Below are positions 1-11,418 of a stretch of 64,000 bases of DNA, one piece after another. The translations under genes were made by a program, and so were the position numbers. The notes under the pieces were generated by a model. It did no database searches. It was not told the DNA's origin and saw nothing but the letters and a program-made list of their open reading frames with translations. The DNA lies in contig JASJFT010000013.1 of assembly GCA_030770425.1 (NCBI GenBank), positions 391,596-455,595 of the forward strand. Direction: 5' to 3'. Source of the DNA: Darksidea phi. Taxonomy: Eukaryota; Ascomycota; Dothideomycetes; Pleosporales; Lentitheciaceae. Each line of letters begins with the position of its first letter. The stretch's first letter is position 1.

Positions 1-315
1 AAGGACGCGGACCGCGCGCGGAAGGCGAGAAGGGAGGGCGACACTGGCACATTGGAGGTCAAGGCTGAGCCGGAGCGCGAGTGGATCCTGCCCACGCGAT
101 TGAGCGAGAAGTGGACGCTGCGACGCCTCGCCGACATCTTCGATGGCATTACAATGGTGCCGCCGGAGCCGGAGCTCAAGTCTGAGAACGAGCAGGATCG
201 CCCGGCGAACCCGTGGAGGTCGACAAAGAGGATAGTATTGGCTTCGGCGGATACGGACAGCACCGTCGTCTACTACATCGTACAAGACGGCGTCGTGAAG
301 CCGCGACAAAACTGA
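1..315 (+). CDS. tRNA-splicing endonuclease subunit Sen15, 3' end (partial)
   Basis: The reading frame is open from base 1 to the TAA-type stop at 313-315, so the window catches only the last ~104 residues. The C-terminal strand ends in the block VVYYIVQDGVVKPRQN, which is the typical end of fungal Sen15-domain proteins. Sen15 is a structural, non-catalytic subunit of the heterotetrameric tRNA intron endonuclease (with Sen2, Sen34 and Sen54), acting on intron-containing pre-tRNAs. The visible N-terminal part is Lys/Arg/Glu-rich and probably a linker before the domain. The start and upstream exons lie outside the window. Identity rests on recalled family sequence, not on a search. Confidence 0.75.
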   Translation, partial: KDADRARKARREGDTGTLEVKAEPEREWILPTRLSEKWTLRRLADIFDGITMVPPEPELKSENEQDRPANPWRSTKRIVLASADTDSTVVYYIVQDGVVKPRQN

Positions 316-1339
316 TGTGTCATGAGGAAAGAAATCGCACTCGCAAAATTGTTCGCAGGAATGCGATTACGCAAGGCCGGGGAGGGGAATGATGAGAGCA
401 AGATCCCGGGTGAATCCTTTCGATTCCAGGGCTATGGCTATTCTAACGCCGCCACAGCGACCTATGGCATTTCGACTATGCCACAGAGTCTTAAGGTTGG
501 ATAATGTTGCCCCGCTTCAGCTTCTAGGAGGTGCTCATATCGACCATCTCCGGCGGCAGCGGCATCCCATTCCCTAGGCTACGATAGTTTCAAGTCGTGA
601 CCCCAGTGCCTCGCGTTAGGTTGACAAGGAGCATCGGTGCCGCTTCATCCTCCGGCTGCCAGCACACTTGCCCAAGACGCCAACATCGGCGGTGCAAATC
701 AGCTGCTGGCACAAGATATACGGGCGGTGAGTGGCATGGTATCGCATGATGCGTTCACTGTTCTTGAACGTATATCTGCGTGTCTCCCCGTAGTAGTCGG
801 AGCTACGCTCAAGCGCTTTCCGCAGGAATTCTGGGGACATCCAGGCAGTATCAGTATGTAATGGAACAAGAGATGCACATTAGTTGTCAATGTGAATACT
901 GCAGTCATTCAACATTCGCCAAATACCCATTTCGCTCCACTGTGATTTGATCAGACCGCAGCCCTGTCTTCCTAGGTTCTTCCAGCAGCATCACGACGCT
1001 TCGGTCTTTACACACTCGTTACAAACCGATCATCTCTAGGCCCACACAGTATTTGCAGTCCCCAACCACTTAGCGTCGACTTTTGGCTCCAAGTCTTGTT
1101 GATATATATGCTCGTGCAGAGACGTGCCGCTAAGCCACACGGTGCGCCAGTTCAGCTCCCCTTCTTTGACAATTGGCGCTTTGATATTCTTCATTTCAAA
1201 TGCATCGACGACATCACGCCCACTTTCGGGTACAATATTGGGAAAGATGATGCAGATGTCTCCCAGCAAATGCCCATTGCTATCCAAATGTTAGTGATTC
1301 TACTATTTCCCTATAATAAAAGGGTTTTCCTACCGTTAG

Positions 1340-1490
1340 GTAGAGGGAGGGGGGGGGGGGGGGTTTGGGAAAACCCAAAATTTTTTTTAAAAACGTTTAA
1401 ATTTCCGGTGGCCAAAACCCCCCGTAATTTTTAAGGTGGGTTAGCCCAACCCCCCCGGGATATGACGGAAAGGGGGGGGGGNNNNNNNNN

Positions 1491-1561
<71 letters not shown>

Positions 1562-1650
1562 CAGGGAATACGCAACTTTTCTTTTACTAACGTTAAATAT
1601 TCCGTAGTCCTAAACCCCCCTTCTATTAGAAGTTGCGTTTCGCCAAACCC
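1340..1650. other. assembly gap flanked by homopolymer artefacts
   Basis: A run of G at about 1346-1365 is followed by sequence with inflated homopolymers, then a G run, nine Ns at 1482-1490 and an uninterrupted run of 70 C at 1491-1560. This is not credible genomic sequence. It looks like a bridged gap with poor consensus on both sides, so no feature should be called across it. Confidence 0.9.
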
Positions 1651-2296
1651 CCCTTCATATACATCTACAGTGGTGCTGAGAGCAGTGTTCGGACAGTAAT
1701 TTCTCGGTGTCTACGTCTCTAGTATCGCTTGGGGTGTGCAGGGGAAGGGATGAAGATGAAGAAGACGAAGACGTAGGCCTCGTCATTGGGAGGCGCTTTG
1801 GCAACTCGGTCGTTCCGTAAATGGGCGGGCGAATATAATACTGTAAGTATCCATGAAGTGGGAGAGCAGGGTGCGAGCGCGGCAAGGGCGTTGGTAGTAT
1901 CGCCAGGACGACCCGTTGTCATAACACTCTAACGTCTGCTCGTACCAGCAGCCGATTGAGGTAGGTAGGTTCGTGCCAGGACTTTGTCAAGGTTCGACAT
2001 GCCGGAGGTTTTATCGCTTGCTACAAGTTATCGCCGCCGGTACGACATTATTTCGCCTCGTTACTCAGCGTTACCGCTGCTGGCAAGAGGCTGTTTCGAT
2101 GTAACAGTGCATCATCTCGGCTCCTTTGATGGGAAGGGGAAGGATCTAGAATTTTTTTTGTTTCGGTATTCACGGTATGGAAATTAGCAATCTTGAGGGG
2201 CACGGTTCAAGAGTGGTGAAAACTATAGGCGGGCTGTATGCACGTGCTAGATTGTTTTGAATTTTCATAGTGGGAGAGTCTTTTTTGTAAAGTCTG

Positions 2297-2335
2297 CACG
2301 AAACACGGGAGGAGTTTTTACACAGTAGAGGTGCT
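2297..2335. repeat. dispersed 39-bp repeat, copy A
   Basis: It matches copy B at 49551-49589 in the same orientation at 35 of 39 positions, including the shared 3' 17 bases TACACAGTAGAGGTGCT. I see no similarity outside these 39 bp. It may be the remnant of an old mobile element. Confidence 0.6.
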
Positions 2336-3646
2336 CCGCCTACACCTTGTACACAGTAATAGAGCTGTAGAGCTGTACAGAGTACGTCGGGTGATATTTC
2401 GAACATTGACAGGCGATGAGCAATGATATGTGCTGCCGAGGTGCAGAGTGTTGGGAGACTCCAACAGCGGTAGCGATGAGTTGGCCTTTATTCACTGCTA
2501 GATATCCCGGGGAAATAGAGTCTAAGAATGTTCTTGAATCGAGAGAAGAAGCTCCCTAATCCATCAAGGTGATTTCTTGGTGTTCGCTAGCTATAAGCTT
2601 CATTCTGCTCTACAGGCTACACATCTCCTACTCACCGCCTTAGTAGTCCGAGTACTACAAGGTCCCAACTCCGTGGGCATTCGACTATCTAGCAGCGATG
2701 CGTCCGCGAACTGTTAGTGTCGTCCCAAGTTCAAGCTCAGGAAAGATCGACTTGGATATAGGGATATGAGCAATCATTTTCACAGGCGACGCTCATCGCA
2801 GATAGAAGCGCCAGATGCCTGTTGCGGCTCAAGTCCTTCTCGTAGAATAGTAGTAGACTATGGTGAGCCAAGGTGTCACATCTCCTTACCGCTCATACCT
2901 CTGGGAGAGGAAGTTGCGTTCGCGAGTCCAGGTAACAGGCAGCCTAGCGGTCGATAAGGGACTGAGGCTATGCGCTACCAGTGTAAGAGGGACGGATTTC
3001 CAGAGGAGTTCACTATGTGCAGAACCTCAGCATAGACTCTTACCCAACAGCTTGACATTTCACTTCGAGATTTCCCCACGCGGGAAGACGTACATCTTTA
3101 GTTAGTTAGCCATCGCCATCGCCGGCAATACGCCAGCAATATGGACCCATATACCCGGTCCGTGTAACTAGCACATTACCCTTTCTTTTCGCCGTTCTAG
3201 CCGGTGAAGAGCATAGGCATGACAGTGTCAAGGCTGCACGCGATAGGCTTCCCTGGCCTGCTGCACCACGGTAAAATACGTATTGTGAAACACGTGCGGA
3301 CAGGTTGGCCATGCGACGCGATATGATGGCCGCTATTGCAGCTGTGAAGCCGGGTAAGGGGTTCATGTCACATGGCCACTATGTTAACTACGGGACTTAT
3401 TAAACATACTATGCGGCGCATCAGGGAGACATATATGTGATGATAGTTAGCTGTTAAAAGTATAGGGAGGTTACGGCGGAGTTTGATAGGCGTTTAACAA
3501 CGGGGCGTTCAGAAGGCAGCGGACGTGCAATGATACCAGCGTTGCGTTAGGCTGTGTCTGAGGCTTTCTTTCTGTCTCTTTCTTCGGTCAGATCGGTCCG
3601 CAGACTCTCTCACCTTGGCAAAGGGGCTTTTCGTTTGATGAAGTCT

Positions 3647-3686
3647 TACATCGGGAAACAAAGTCGTACATCGGGAAACAAAGTCG
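3647..3686. repeat. perfect 20-bp tandem duplication
   Basis: The unit TACATCGGGAAACAAAGTCG occurs twice head to tail with no mismatch. It lies in noncoding sequence. A recent slippage or target-duplication-like event is possible. Confidence 0.85.
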
Positions 3687-6028
3687 GTACAGCTGTTCTA
3701 GAGGAATGTCGATACATATTCTCTCGTACAGGAAGCGCTACTGTATCGTGGTTACGACGCAGTCCGTACTCCCCGAGTTACGTGCGCAATACCTGCAGTC
3801 CCCCGATCCTCTGCATCGAGCCCCTATATCACTTGCCCAGATTCCACAATAGCGGACCCACGTAACGAAGCGCTTGAAGCGGCGTCTACTTGGACCTGGG
3901 CCGGCATCGGCGCGGCGATAATGGGTTGTGGGGGAAAGGAGAGTGCGGGGAAGCAAGTAAATGAGTGTGCATACGGGTAGACCTTATAGGGAAGGATAGG
4001 GAAGGCGTGGAGATGAAACGAGTGTTTATGGAAGAAGTGCGGAAGGAAGTGCGGGAATTACTATATGCTGCAGTGAGGAAATGCACGTTAGACACCACGG
4101 AGACTACAAGGCGCTGGGACAGGCGGGAACCACGCGAGGGTGTATCTGAAGGGGACCTTGCATACATCTGGCTACCGTCTTCATTCATCGCCAGTTGCGC
4201 CAAGCCAGACTCACAGCATAACGATACTGCCTCTGATTGCGAGTCTTTGCTCGTCGGTCATGCACAGGATCTGCCCTCGCATGCCCTCGCATGCCCGTAC
4301 CAAGATCTACCCCAGCATACCCCAACCGTTCCCGCGCATAGAACGCATGGCCGAAATGAACTCGGGCGTCTGTGCAGCACCACCTGCATGCTGACGGTGA
4401 GCAGGCGCCACGACGGACGAAGGGGCCGCTGAGAGCTCCTGCCAGCCTGGGACGCATGGGCGGGTAGAATGCATAATAGGCTGGGAGCAGAGGGTCGCGT
4501 TGATGAAGGAGAGGCGGTGGGGCTAAGTTGTGGTAATATAGGGGGAATTGTTGTTGCATCTACTGCATGGCCGGACGGGTTCAGTGTGGCGGGTGGAATA
4601 CTGGGACACGAGGGAATTCTGGCTAAATCAGCCAGTGAGATGGTGGGATTAGGGAGATTAGCGGTACTATGGAGTTTAGCGATGATATACGGACATCTGG
4701 ATTCTGGAAGCGTTCTAGAGAGGGGAGAGAAGGGTAGAAGGTGGTGAGGTGGTAGGGTGTCGAGGTGTTCACTGAAGGAGGGTGCTCCGGGCGTGTCGAT
4801 CCACGCTTGAGCTCTCCTGCTCCTCAACAGCCTTTGTTGGGTAGACAGCGCATTCGAGGAGTACTCGAATCAGCGACTCTGCAGAGACCCGGATGGTCGG
4901 GAGGGCCGGGAGGGCCGGGAGGCCTGGAGAAAACGAGCGCACTGGACCCGAGAGCTGACACCAAGGCATCCCCAGATCAGCTGGCGGCCGGCCTCCACCG
5001 CAAACGCCTTCCTCGCATCACGAGGGAGTGCGAACAGGAGGTGGCTCTGGATCCAAATGGGCGATCGGCGCGTCCATACGTGGCAGAAGTGGTTGCTGTG
5101 CTCAGGAGCCATATTGGAGTTGATGGATTTTCATATGCGCGGCGTGCCCATGCCATGGCGAAGGACGCGGGGCCCCCGCAGAAGCCAAACGCAGAGGCCT
5201 GTCCCCGCCGCCGCCTTCGCCATTCGCACGTCGAGATCAGACGAGTGGAGGATGGAGGCCCCGGCGCTCGTGACGCGCAATGTAATGGCTGGTGGTGTTG
5301 CAGCGAGCATGGCAGCCCTGGCGGTGGCGGCTTCGCACCGCGCCTGGCCGTGTTCATGGCGTTCATGCTCTCTGAGGTCGTGTGTGGAATCTGCTGCTTT
5401 GTCGTGTCTGAGTAATGGGGTGGATGGCCATGTGGGGAGCGCCGTCGGATGCCTCGATCGTCGGGCGGCCTGTGGTTGGACCGAGGTGCAAATGCGCCGT
5501 CTTGCCAGAGCGGAACAGGCCCGATATGTGCTGTTCTGCGAATCCTATGCCCCATATTACGAGGGCCCATGCAAACCATCTGCGGTGCCTTGTGCATGGT
5601 ATGCCTGTCGCGGGAGGGTTGCCCTACACCATCTCGTCGACCTCACTGCTGGTCATACACCGTAATCCGTCTGACGCTCGCCGGGGTCGCTTGCCATCAG
5701 CCTGCGCCTCTCGACGCTGCCTTGCTTGCAGAGCGTGGGTTTGCCAGTCGTCGCTGTTTGAGCTAGCAATATCGGCCCTTCGTGCGAATCTTAAGTCTGT
5801 TGTGGGGAAGCTCCGACTCCGTCTTTCCAGTCTCTTCGCCGATCCGCCTCCGGACGATTCCGGCAGCCCCGACTACACACTTCGCGACGATGCTTACGGC
5901 GGCTGCGGAATGAAGTAGCTTCTGGAACTGGGCTCTGCCATTCGATGTGACGGTTGTCCTCACCTCCGCGGCAGCACAAGACGCAGCGCGTCGACGACAT
6001 GTGCGACTCGGGCGCAACCGCGACCACC

Positions 6029-9000
6029 ATGGCCACGCCCCAACACGCGCGATTTGAACACGACGACCCTCTTACGCTGAACGAGTACGGCCTTTCCGAA
6101 CTGCGCGCTTCCCTTCACGGCAGCAGCCCGGCCGCCCTGATGCCGTCCTTTTCCGACTATCCGATGACGTTTGGTCGCAGCCAAGGCTTCGGCAACGCCT
6201 TTGACCGGTCCCAGCCGACCATCAAGACCGACTTCCAGAATCACAGAGGCAGCATAGGTAATGTGAGCGATGAGAATGTGAGCGGTAGCAGCGCGCATCC
6301 GCACCGGTTGAGCATCGGGAGTCCGGGGAATCTGGGGCAGGATGGCAACCATACGAGCCCGGAAAGCGCAGCCGGGCCAGGGCTGTTGGCCATGGGGGAT
6401 GCGCTGACGGACGGCTCCGCCCTGAGTATGAGGCCAGACGACAGCGTGGGCGGGGAAGGCTCCGACGGCGTACTGAGGAAGGACAAGGAGAACGGCCTCG
6501 ATCCTCCAGCATGGAGCGAGATGAAGACAAAGGCAGGGAAGGAGCGGAAGCGGCTGCCGCTCGCCTGCATCGCCTGTCGAAGGAAGAAGATCCGGTGCTC
6601 TGGGGAGAAGCCGGCATGCAAGCACTGTCTGAGGAGCAGGATACCCTGCGTTTACAAGGTGACTACACGAAAAGCGGCACCGAGGACAGACTACATGGCC
6701 ATGCTCGACAAGAGACTGAAGCGGATGGAGGATCGTGTCGTCAAGCTCATTCCGAAAGAGAGCCTACCATCCGTCGCCGGAGTCGGCCGGTCCGTCGTCA
6801 AGCCTGCGCTGCCTGGAGGTCCCGTCAAAACACCGACAGCGACGAAGAAAAGGGGGGCCGAAGAAGCCTTCGGACACGAGCTAGACCAATGGGCAAAGTC
6901 GAAGACCGCGAACCCTGATATGGGAGGCTCGGCTTCGCGAACGAAAGAGTCAGACGACAACAGTCTGCTCACCGAAGGCGCCGAAAGTTTGCCGCCCAAG
7001 GAGATCCAGGAGCATCTCGCCGAGGTCTACTTTGACTACGTCTATGGCCAGAGTTACCCACTCCTACACAAGCCTAGCTTCATGCGGAGGCTGGCATCTG
7101 GAAACGTTCCGCCCGTGCTCATATTAGCCATATGCGCCATATCAGCTCGATTTTCAACACATCCACAGCTAAGAACAGAACCCTGTTTCTTGCGTGGAGA
7201 CAGCTGGGCAGAGCGGGCGAGAGAGATCGCTTTGAAGCGATACGATGCTCCCAATATCACCATTTTGATCTGCTACCTTCTACTTGGCCTCCACGAATTT
7301 GGCACATGTCAGGGCGGTCGGAGTTGGATGTTTGGTGGCATGGCGCAGAGAATGGCATATGCATTGCAGCTACACAAAGAGCTTGAGTACGATCCGGGTT
7401 CTAGCGAAGCTGACAAGAAGCCGCTCAGTCACACAGACAAAGAGATTAGGCGGCGGACCATGTGGTCTTGTTTCCTCATGGATCGCTTCAACTCGTCTGG
7501 TACCGACCGGCCGCTCTTCGTACACGAGCAGTACATCGAGGTGCAATTGCCTGTAAAGGAGCACTTGTACATTCACGAGATTCAAGCGCCTACCGAGAAC
7601 CTCGACGGGAACATACCAAACCCGGTTGAAGCGGATAGCGGCCACTTGTCCAACCCTCGTGACAACATGGGCGTCACAGCATACACCATTCGATTGGTGT
7701 GCATATGGGGCAAGCTCGTCAAGTACATGAACTTGGGCGGCAAGGAGCGCGAGATGGAGCCTATGTGGTCACCGAAGTCTACGTTCCACAACATCAAACG
7801 AGAGGCGAAGGAGTTCAAAGACGCGCTCCCAGAAATGCTCGTCTACAGCCCCGAAAATCTAAAGAGCCATGCGATTGGCAGAACGGCAAACCACTTCCTA
7901 TACCTCCACATCCTCTATCAGCAGATCATCCTCTTCATGCACCGGTTTTCGCTCCCATCTAAAGCAGGTAGCCGACCGCCAAAAGACACGCCGCACGACT
8001 TCCTCACCGAATCCGCTCGTACCGCCCTAGACGCTGCAAATCAGATATCTATCCTCATCAACGAAGCTATGGACCACAATGTTGTTGCTCCCTTTGCCGG
8101 ATACTCCGCCTTCTTCTCTTCCACCGTCCACGTGCACGGCGTCTTCTCGAAGAACCCGAAGCTTGAAGCGCAGTCGAAGAAGTACCTCGCATACAATGTG
8201 AAATACCTCAGCAAGATGAAGAAGTACTGGGGCATGTTCCACTACATTGCAGAAAATCTGAAGGAGCTTTATCGACAACACGCTGACGCACAGCTGAGGG
8301 GCCCAGCCGCGACTGGCGAGAAGAGCAAGGCCATGATCTTCCAGTACGGAGACTGGTTTGACAGGTATCCGCACGGTGTCTCAAAGACGGACTACGAGGA
8401 CGCCGCCCAATCGACCGCAAACGAGCCTGGCACCGACGCTGTTCTAGGACAGAAGAGCGATCTGCAGAGTGTAGAGGAATTCTTCGCTTCCCTCTCGCCA
8501 CCTGCAAGAGCCGACCAACGCAAACAAGCGCGCAAAAACAAGTCAAAATCTGTCTCCAAGTCCGACGCACCTTCAACAAATCCCGCGGTAGCAGCGGCGC
8601 AAGCACAACAGCAAGCCCAGCAAATGCACCCTAGCCAATTACACCAACAAATGGGCCAAATAAACATCAACCCGCAAGAAGCAATCGACGCCTTCGATCC
8701 CGCCTACTTCACCCAGGCAAGCGCCCAGCAACAACAATACCTCGCTGAATTTCAACATCAGCACCCGCACTCGCATCCGCACCACAATCTCCCAATGCTT
8801 AACACCTCACCACCTACCATGATCCACCCTGGCCAGCAAATGGATCTATCCCCCTTCCCCGACTTATCCGCGCATCCGCCCCCCCACCATCACAGCGCAG
8901 CTTTCTGGGGCCTGGATCCAACGGGTATGGGCGGAGGCGGCTTCTTCGATACAACAAACGCAGGGTGGTTTCTACCCTTTAACGTCGAGCCACCCGTTCT

Positions 9001-9163
9001 GGGCGATGATGGAGGCATGTTCAGTGCCGAGGCGTATAATTTCGGATTGGGAATAGGCACCCCAGTCGATTTGGCGATGGAGGGGAGCTTGGATGGGAGA
9101 TTGAGGGGTCAGAGTGTGGGACAAGGGAGGGGCATGGAGGGCTTAGATGGAACGCCGCGGTGA
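6029..9163 (+). CDS. Zn2Cys6 transcription factor with fungal-specific regulatory domain
   Basis: A single uninterrupted frame of 1044 residues from ATG 6029, which lies in a strong context (ACCACCATGG). An in-frame ATG at 5999 would add ten residues. The zinc cluster lies near residues 179-208 as C-x2-C-x6-C-x6-C-x2-C-x6-C (starting CIACRRKKIRC), followed by a basic and probably dimerising stretch (DKRLKRMEDRVVKL). The middle third (about 330-560) has the look of the Fungal_trans domain (PF04082), with conserved-style blocks such as LLGLHEFGTCQGGRSW and RRRTMWSCFLMDRF. The last 250 residues are Gln/His/Pro-rich, typical of an activation region. No introns are needed. I cannot assign an orthologue or target. 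It is more than 2 kb from the catabolic cluster that begins at 11419, so membership in it is open. Confidence 0.9.
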   Translation: MATPQHARFEHDDPLTLNEYGLSELRASLHGSSPAALMPSFSDYPMTFGRSQGFGNAFDRSQPTIKTDFQNHRGSIGNVSDENVSGSSAHPHRLSIGSPGNLGQDGNHTSPESAAGPGLLAMGDALTDGSALSMRPDDSVGGEGSDGVLRKDKENGLDPPAWSEMKTKAGKERKRLPLACIACRRKKIRCSGEKPACKHCLRSRIPCVYKVTTRKAAPRTDYMAMLDKRLKRMEDRVVKLIPKESLPSVAGVGRSVVKPALPGGPVKTPTATKKRGAEEAFGHELDQWAKSKTANPDMGGSASRTKESDDNSLLTEGAESLPPKEIQEHLAEVYFDYVYGQSYPLLHKPSFMRRLASGNVPPVLILAICAISARFSTHPQLRTEPCFLRGDSWAERAREIALKRYDAPNITILICYLLLGLHEFGTCQGGRSWMFGGMAQRMAYALQLHKELEYDPGSSEADKKPLSHTDKEIRRRTMWSCFLMDRFNSSGTDRPLFVHEQYIEVQLPVKEHLYIHEIQAPTENLDGNIPNPVEADSGHLSNPRDNMGVTAYTIRLVCIWGKLVKYMNLGGKEREMEPMWSPKSTFHNIKREAKEFKDALPEMLVYSPENLKSHAIGRTANHFLYLHILYQQIILFMHRFSLPSKAGSRPPKDTPHDFLTESARTALDAANQISILINEAMDHNVVAPFAGYSAFFSSTVHVHGVFSKNPKLEAQSKKYLAYNVKYLSKMKKYWGMFHYIAENLKELYRQHADAQLRGPAATGEKSKAMIFQYGDWFDRYPHGVSKTDYEDAAQSTANEPGTDAVLGQKSDLQSVEEFFASLSPPARADQRKQARKNKSKSVSKSDAPSTNPAVAAAQAQQQAQQMHPSQLHQQMGQININPQEAIDAFDPAYFTQASAQQQQYLAEFQHQHPHSHPHHNLPMLNTSPPTMIHPGQQMDLSPFPDLSAHPPPHHHSAAFWGLDPTGMGGGGFFDTTNAGWFLPFNVEPPVLGDDGGMFSAEAYNFGLGIGTPVDLAMEGSLDGRLRGQSVGQGRGMEGLDGTPR

Positions 9164-9537
9164 GGAGCCGCTGGATGCGGGTGCGTCGACACGTGATGTC
9201 GGCCCATCGATACTGCAATGGCAGCAATGACCGCAATGATTACATGATGGGATATACCCACGGATAAAGAATTTTCGATTATGGGAAATATAGGCCTGTT
9301 TTCTTCTTCATTTCTGAACGAGATGGTTTGTTGTATGAACTCTTTGGCGCCGAGCTCTTGGGTCTCGTTGATCCTCTCTTCGAATCGGCAGATTTTGTAT
9401 AGTGCGCAGTGAGACAGGTTTGTTGTTTTGGGGTGAATATCTATAAACATTGTGCTATCCGATTTGTTCGTTTCTGAACAACAAGGCTTAATGTGATTGA
9501 CCAAAATACGTTAACGTATACGCGGACAAAAACGTTG
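9164..9537. other. intergenic, no gene seen
   Basis: 3' flank of the regulator and upstream region of the CorA-like gene. It contains only short open frames. It could conceal decayed N-terminal coding sequence of the downstream gene, but I could not recognise any. Confidence 0.5.
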
Positions 9538-10851
9538 ATGCGTTATCAGGTAAACACATCAGTGTCTAGACTCGAACCATCCTACTCTACCTTTCCTCAT
9601 GCACATACTCCTTGAAACGATAGGTCAAATTCCTTTTTTCTTCGAGGCCCACGAGTTACATTCCTCACTCGTTACCAAATCATGACCCCAAATGCTTTTG
9701 GTCCTTCTCCTTGAAATACTACTACCTCAAACGGGGAAAACCGGATGTATATGAAGGTCAGATCGCGGGCGTTTTTCATGAAAACAAGAATGATCTCTTC
9801 ATCTGCCGACGCACGACTGTGGTGACTTTGAGCCTGCGCATCGATTCTATATTTGAGCGCTTCGCGCCTTGGACGCTTCTCGTACTTTCTTGCCGCGAGA
9901 AAGTATATAGAGCAGCACCTCACTTTATCCATAGTCTTATGGCATTTCTTTGGGCGATCAAACAGGAGATGATTGGTGCTAGGAGGAGTCTGAAAGATGT
10001 ATCAGACCAAATAGCGTCTTTGGCGGTACCATCCGTAAGTTGACACAAAATTGATAGACCCTTTGACTTAAGCAGCGTCTCATCCTTCCAGGACGATTTT
10101 CTCTTCGATAGAGCACTCCATGAAGGCATGTTGTTCGAAGACGAATCCTACACAAATACGCGAATGTATTTCTGGGCACTCCAATCACTACGAACAGTAA
10201 ACGATTGCATCGCTTCGATGATATCCGCTTGGGAAAACTACCAGTGGTCTTCGCTTACAGAATTTATTCGTGGCTCCGAAGAACAGGCCCGCTCTGGAAC
10301 AGTATCAGACCGACTCATGGTAGAAGCCAGCATAGCTGGGAGTGTCCGCGATTATCGCCGTCAAGTAGACGAGGAGGTCAAAAAACTAGCTGAGCTGATA
10401 AAGGCCAATAATACAAAGCAAGAAGAGATCAGGTCATTACGTGATGGGGTTAGTCTCGGACCTGAACTTTCTAGTCCCGTTTATAAGCTAATAATTCTTC
10501 TAGGTTTTCAATGCTTCATCCGTTCTCGAAGCTCGAACCACGATATCACAAGGGAAGAATATACAGCTACTAACGTACCTCTCCTTAGTTTTTCTCCCCG
10601 CTAGCTTCGTCACCTCCGTGTTTAGCATGGGCAGCATCCTCCCGCAGACAATCAACACCAAGAGTTTCGCCATAACATTCAGTCTCGTATGTGGTGCTAC
10701 ATACACCATCATTTTGCTTGTGGCTAGTGGGGGCGTTTCCAAAGTCGTAAATAGAGTCCGGCGAAGACAGGCTCGTGCAACTACGGATAACATCCCTGCT
10801 GGCGAGCACCCACTGAGAAGGAGGAAACGCTCTGTAGGGAGTGAAGCTTGA
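9538..10851 (+). CDS. CorA-like Mg2+ transporter family protein, N-terminally short
   Basis: Proposed exons are 9538-9549, 9624-10034, 10092-10448 and 10504-10851 (375 residues). The last three exons are joined by clear introns (GTAAGT...CCAG, GTTAGT...CTAG) with phases that agree. The C-terminal part has the family's coiled-coil helix (VKKLAELIKANNTKQEEIRSL) followed by two membrane helices (VFLPASFVTSVFSM and an Ile/Leu/Val-rich segment about 20 residues later). In canonical CorA proteins the first helix ends in GMN, the selectivity motif. Here the corresponding position reads MGS, so ion selectivity may be lost. The first exon (MRYQ) is weakly supported, and fungal relatives as I recall them are much longer at the N terminus, so this may be a truncated or degenerate copy. 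The tail is basic. Confidence 0.7.
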
Positions 10852-11418
10852 TGGTGTCTAGTTAGATAGTTTGATTTTACCCTGTTTTCTCGCTCTTTCC
10901 GATATTACTGCCTGATAGTTCGCGGAGTTCACCTCATTGTTCTCTGAGAAGAGGTTTCTAATAATCCCAATGTCATATTCGTAGTCTACGCTTAGGTCTG
11001 AAGTAGATCCAAGAACGTATTCCTCCGGCCAGAAGTTTCAAGACAATGGTATTGATGACTAAGCTGAACCTTGCGCTTGTCCTGCGCTTGTTACTGAAGA
11101 GTTGCTTACCTGTCCCTTGAATAAGGGTCCGAAGGCTTTAAGCTTTCTCGTGCTGTGCAGGCTCTCGAATACAATTGAGGTACATGGAGTGGGAAAAATC
11201 TTGAAGGCTAATGCTACAGGTGCTGTGGGTGTTTAGAAGCGGTATTGACCTTAGCTTCAGGTTTAGTTGCTGTATGTTGGGCAAGGTAGATCCCTCCAGC
11301 AACCAAGTGGGGATGACGAAGCATATCAAAATTGGAAACCTCGACCTGCATTGCTGCATTCAAAAAACATAATATGGACTGAAAAGCACCAGCATTCAAC
11401 TATTATGAGAAACAACAA
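10852..11418. other. intergenic between convergent genes
   Basis: This lies between the CorA-like gene (+) and the oxygenase gene (-), so it should hold both 3' UTRs. I see no coding signal or RNA gene. Confidence 0.6.

Larger units (their letters stand above)
316..6028. other. gene-poor interval (5.7 kb)
   Basis: I see no convincing gene here. Short overlapping frames occur on both strands without shared motifs or intron signals. Within it lie an assembly gap (about 1340-1650), one copy of a dispersed 39-bp repeat (2297-2335), a 20-bp tandem duplication (3647-3686), a 10-bp doublet at about 4273-4292 and a small GC-rich GGGAGGGCC-type repeat near 4899-4925. The GC-rich part 4750-5950 has open frames in several phases at once, as expected of GC-rich noncoding DNA, and probably contains the promoter and 5' leader of the regulator that starts at 6029. 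Confidence 0.6.

Noticed and set aside
616..840. Minus-strand frame with RIMRYHATHRPYILCQQLICTAD, vaguely like the second motif of UstYa-type (DUF3328) proteins.
   Set aside because: The HxxHC cysteine is absent, no first HxxHC motif lies upstream, and the frame ends next to an assembly gap. Too weak to call.
1036..1287. Minus-strand frame of 83 codons beginning MDSNGHLLGDICIIFP, with some coding flavour.
   Set aside because: No known motif, no partner exons, and it borders the assembly gap.
4258..4827. 189-codon minus-strand frame, Ser/Pro-rich.
   Set aside because: Low-complexity composition, no motif, and competing frames on the other strand.
4765..5665. Long overlapping frames on both strands (for example 4765-5415 + and 4977-5597 -).
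   Set aside because: They overlap each other in GC-rich DNA and lack domains and splice sites; typical of random open frames in high GC.
9568..9580. GACTCGAACC, resembling a tRNA T-loop on the minus strand.
   Set aside because: No complementary T-stem, anticodon arm or acceptor stem around it.
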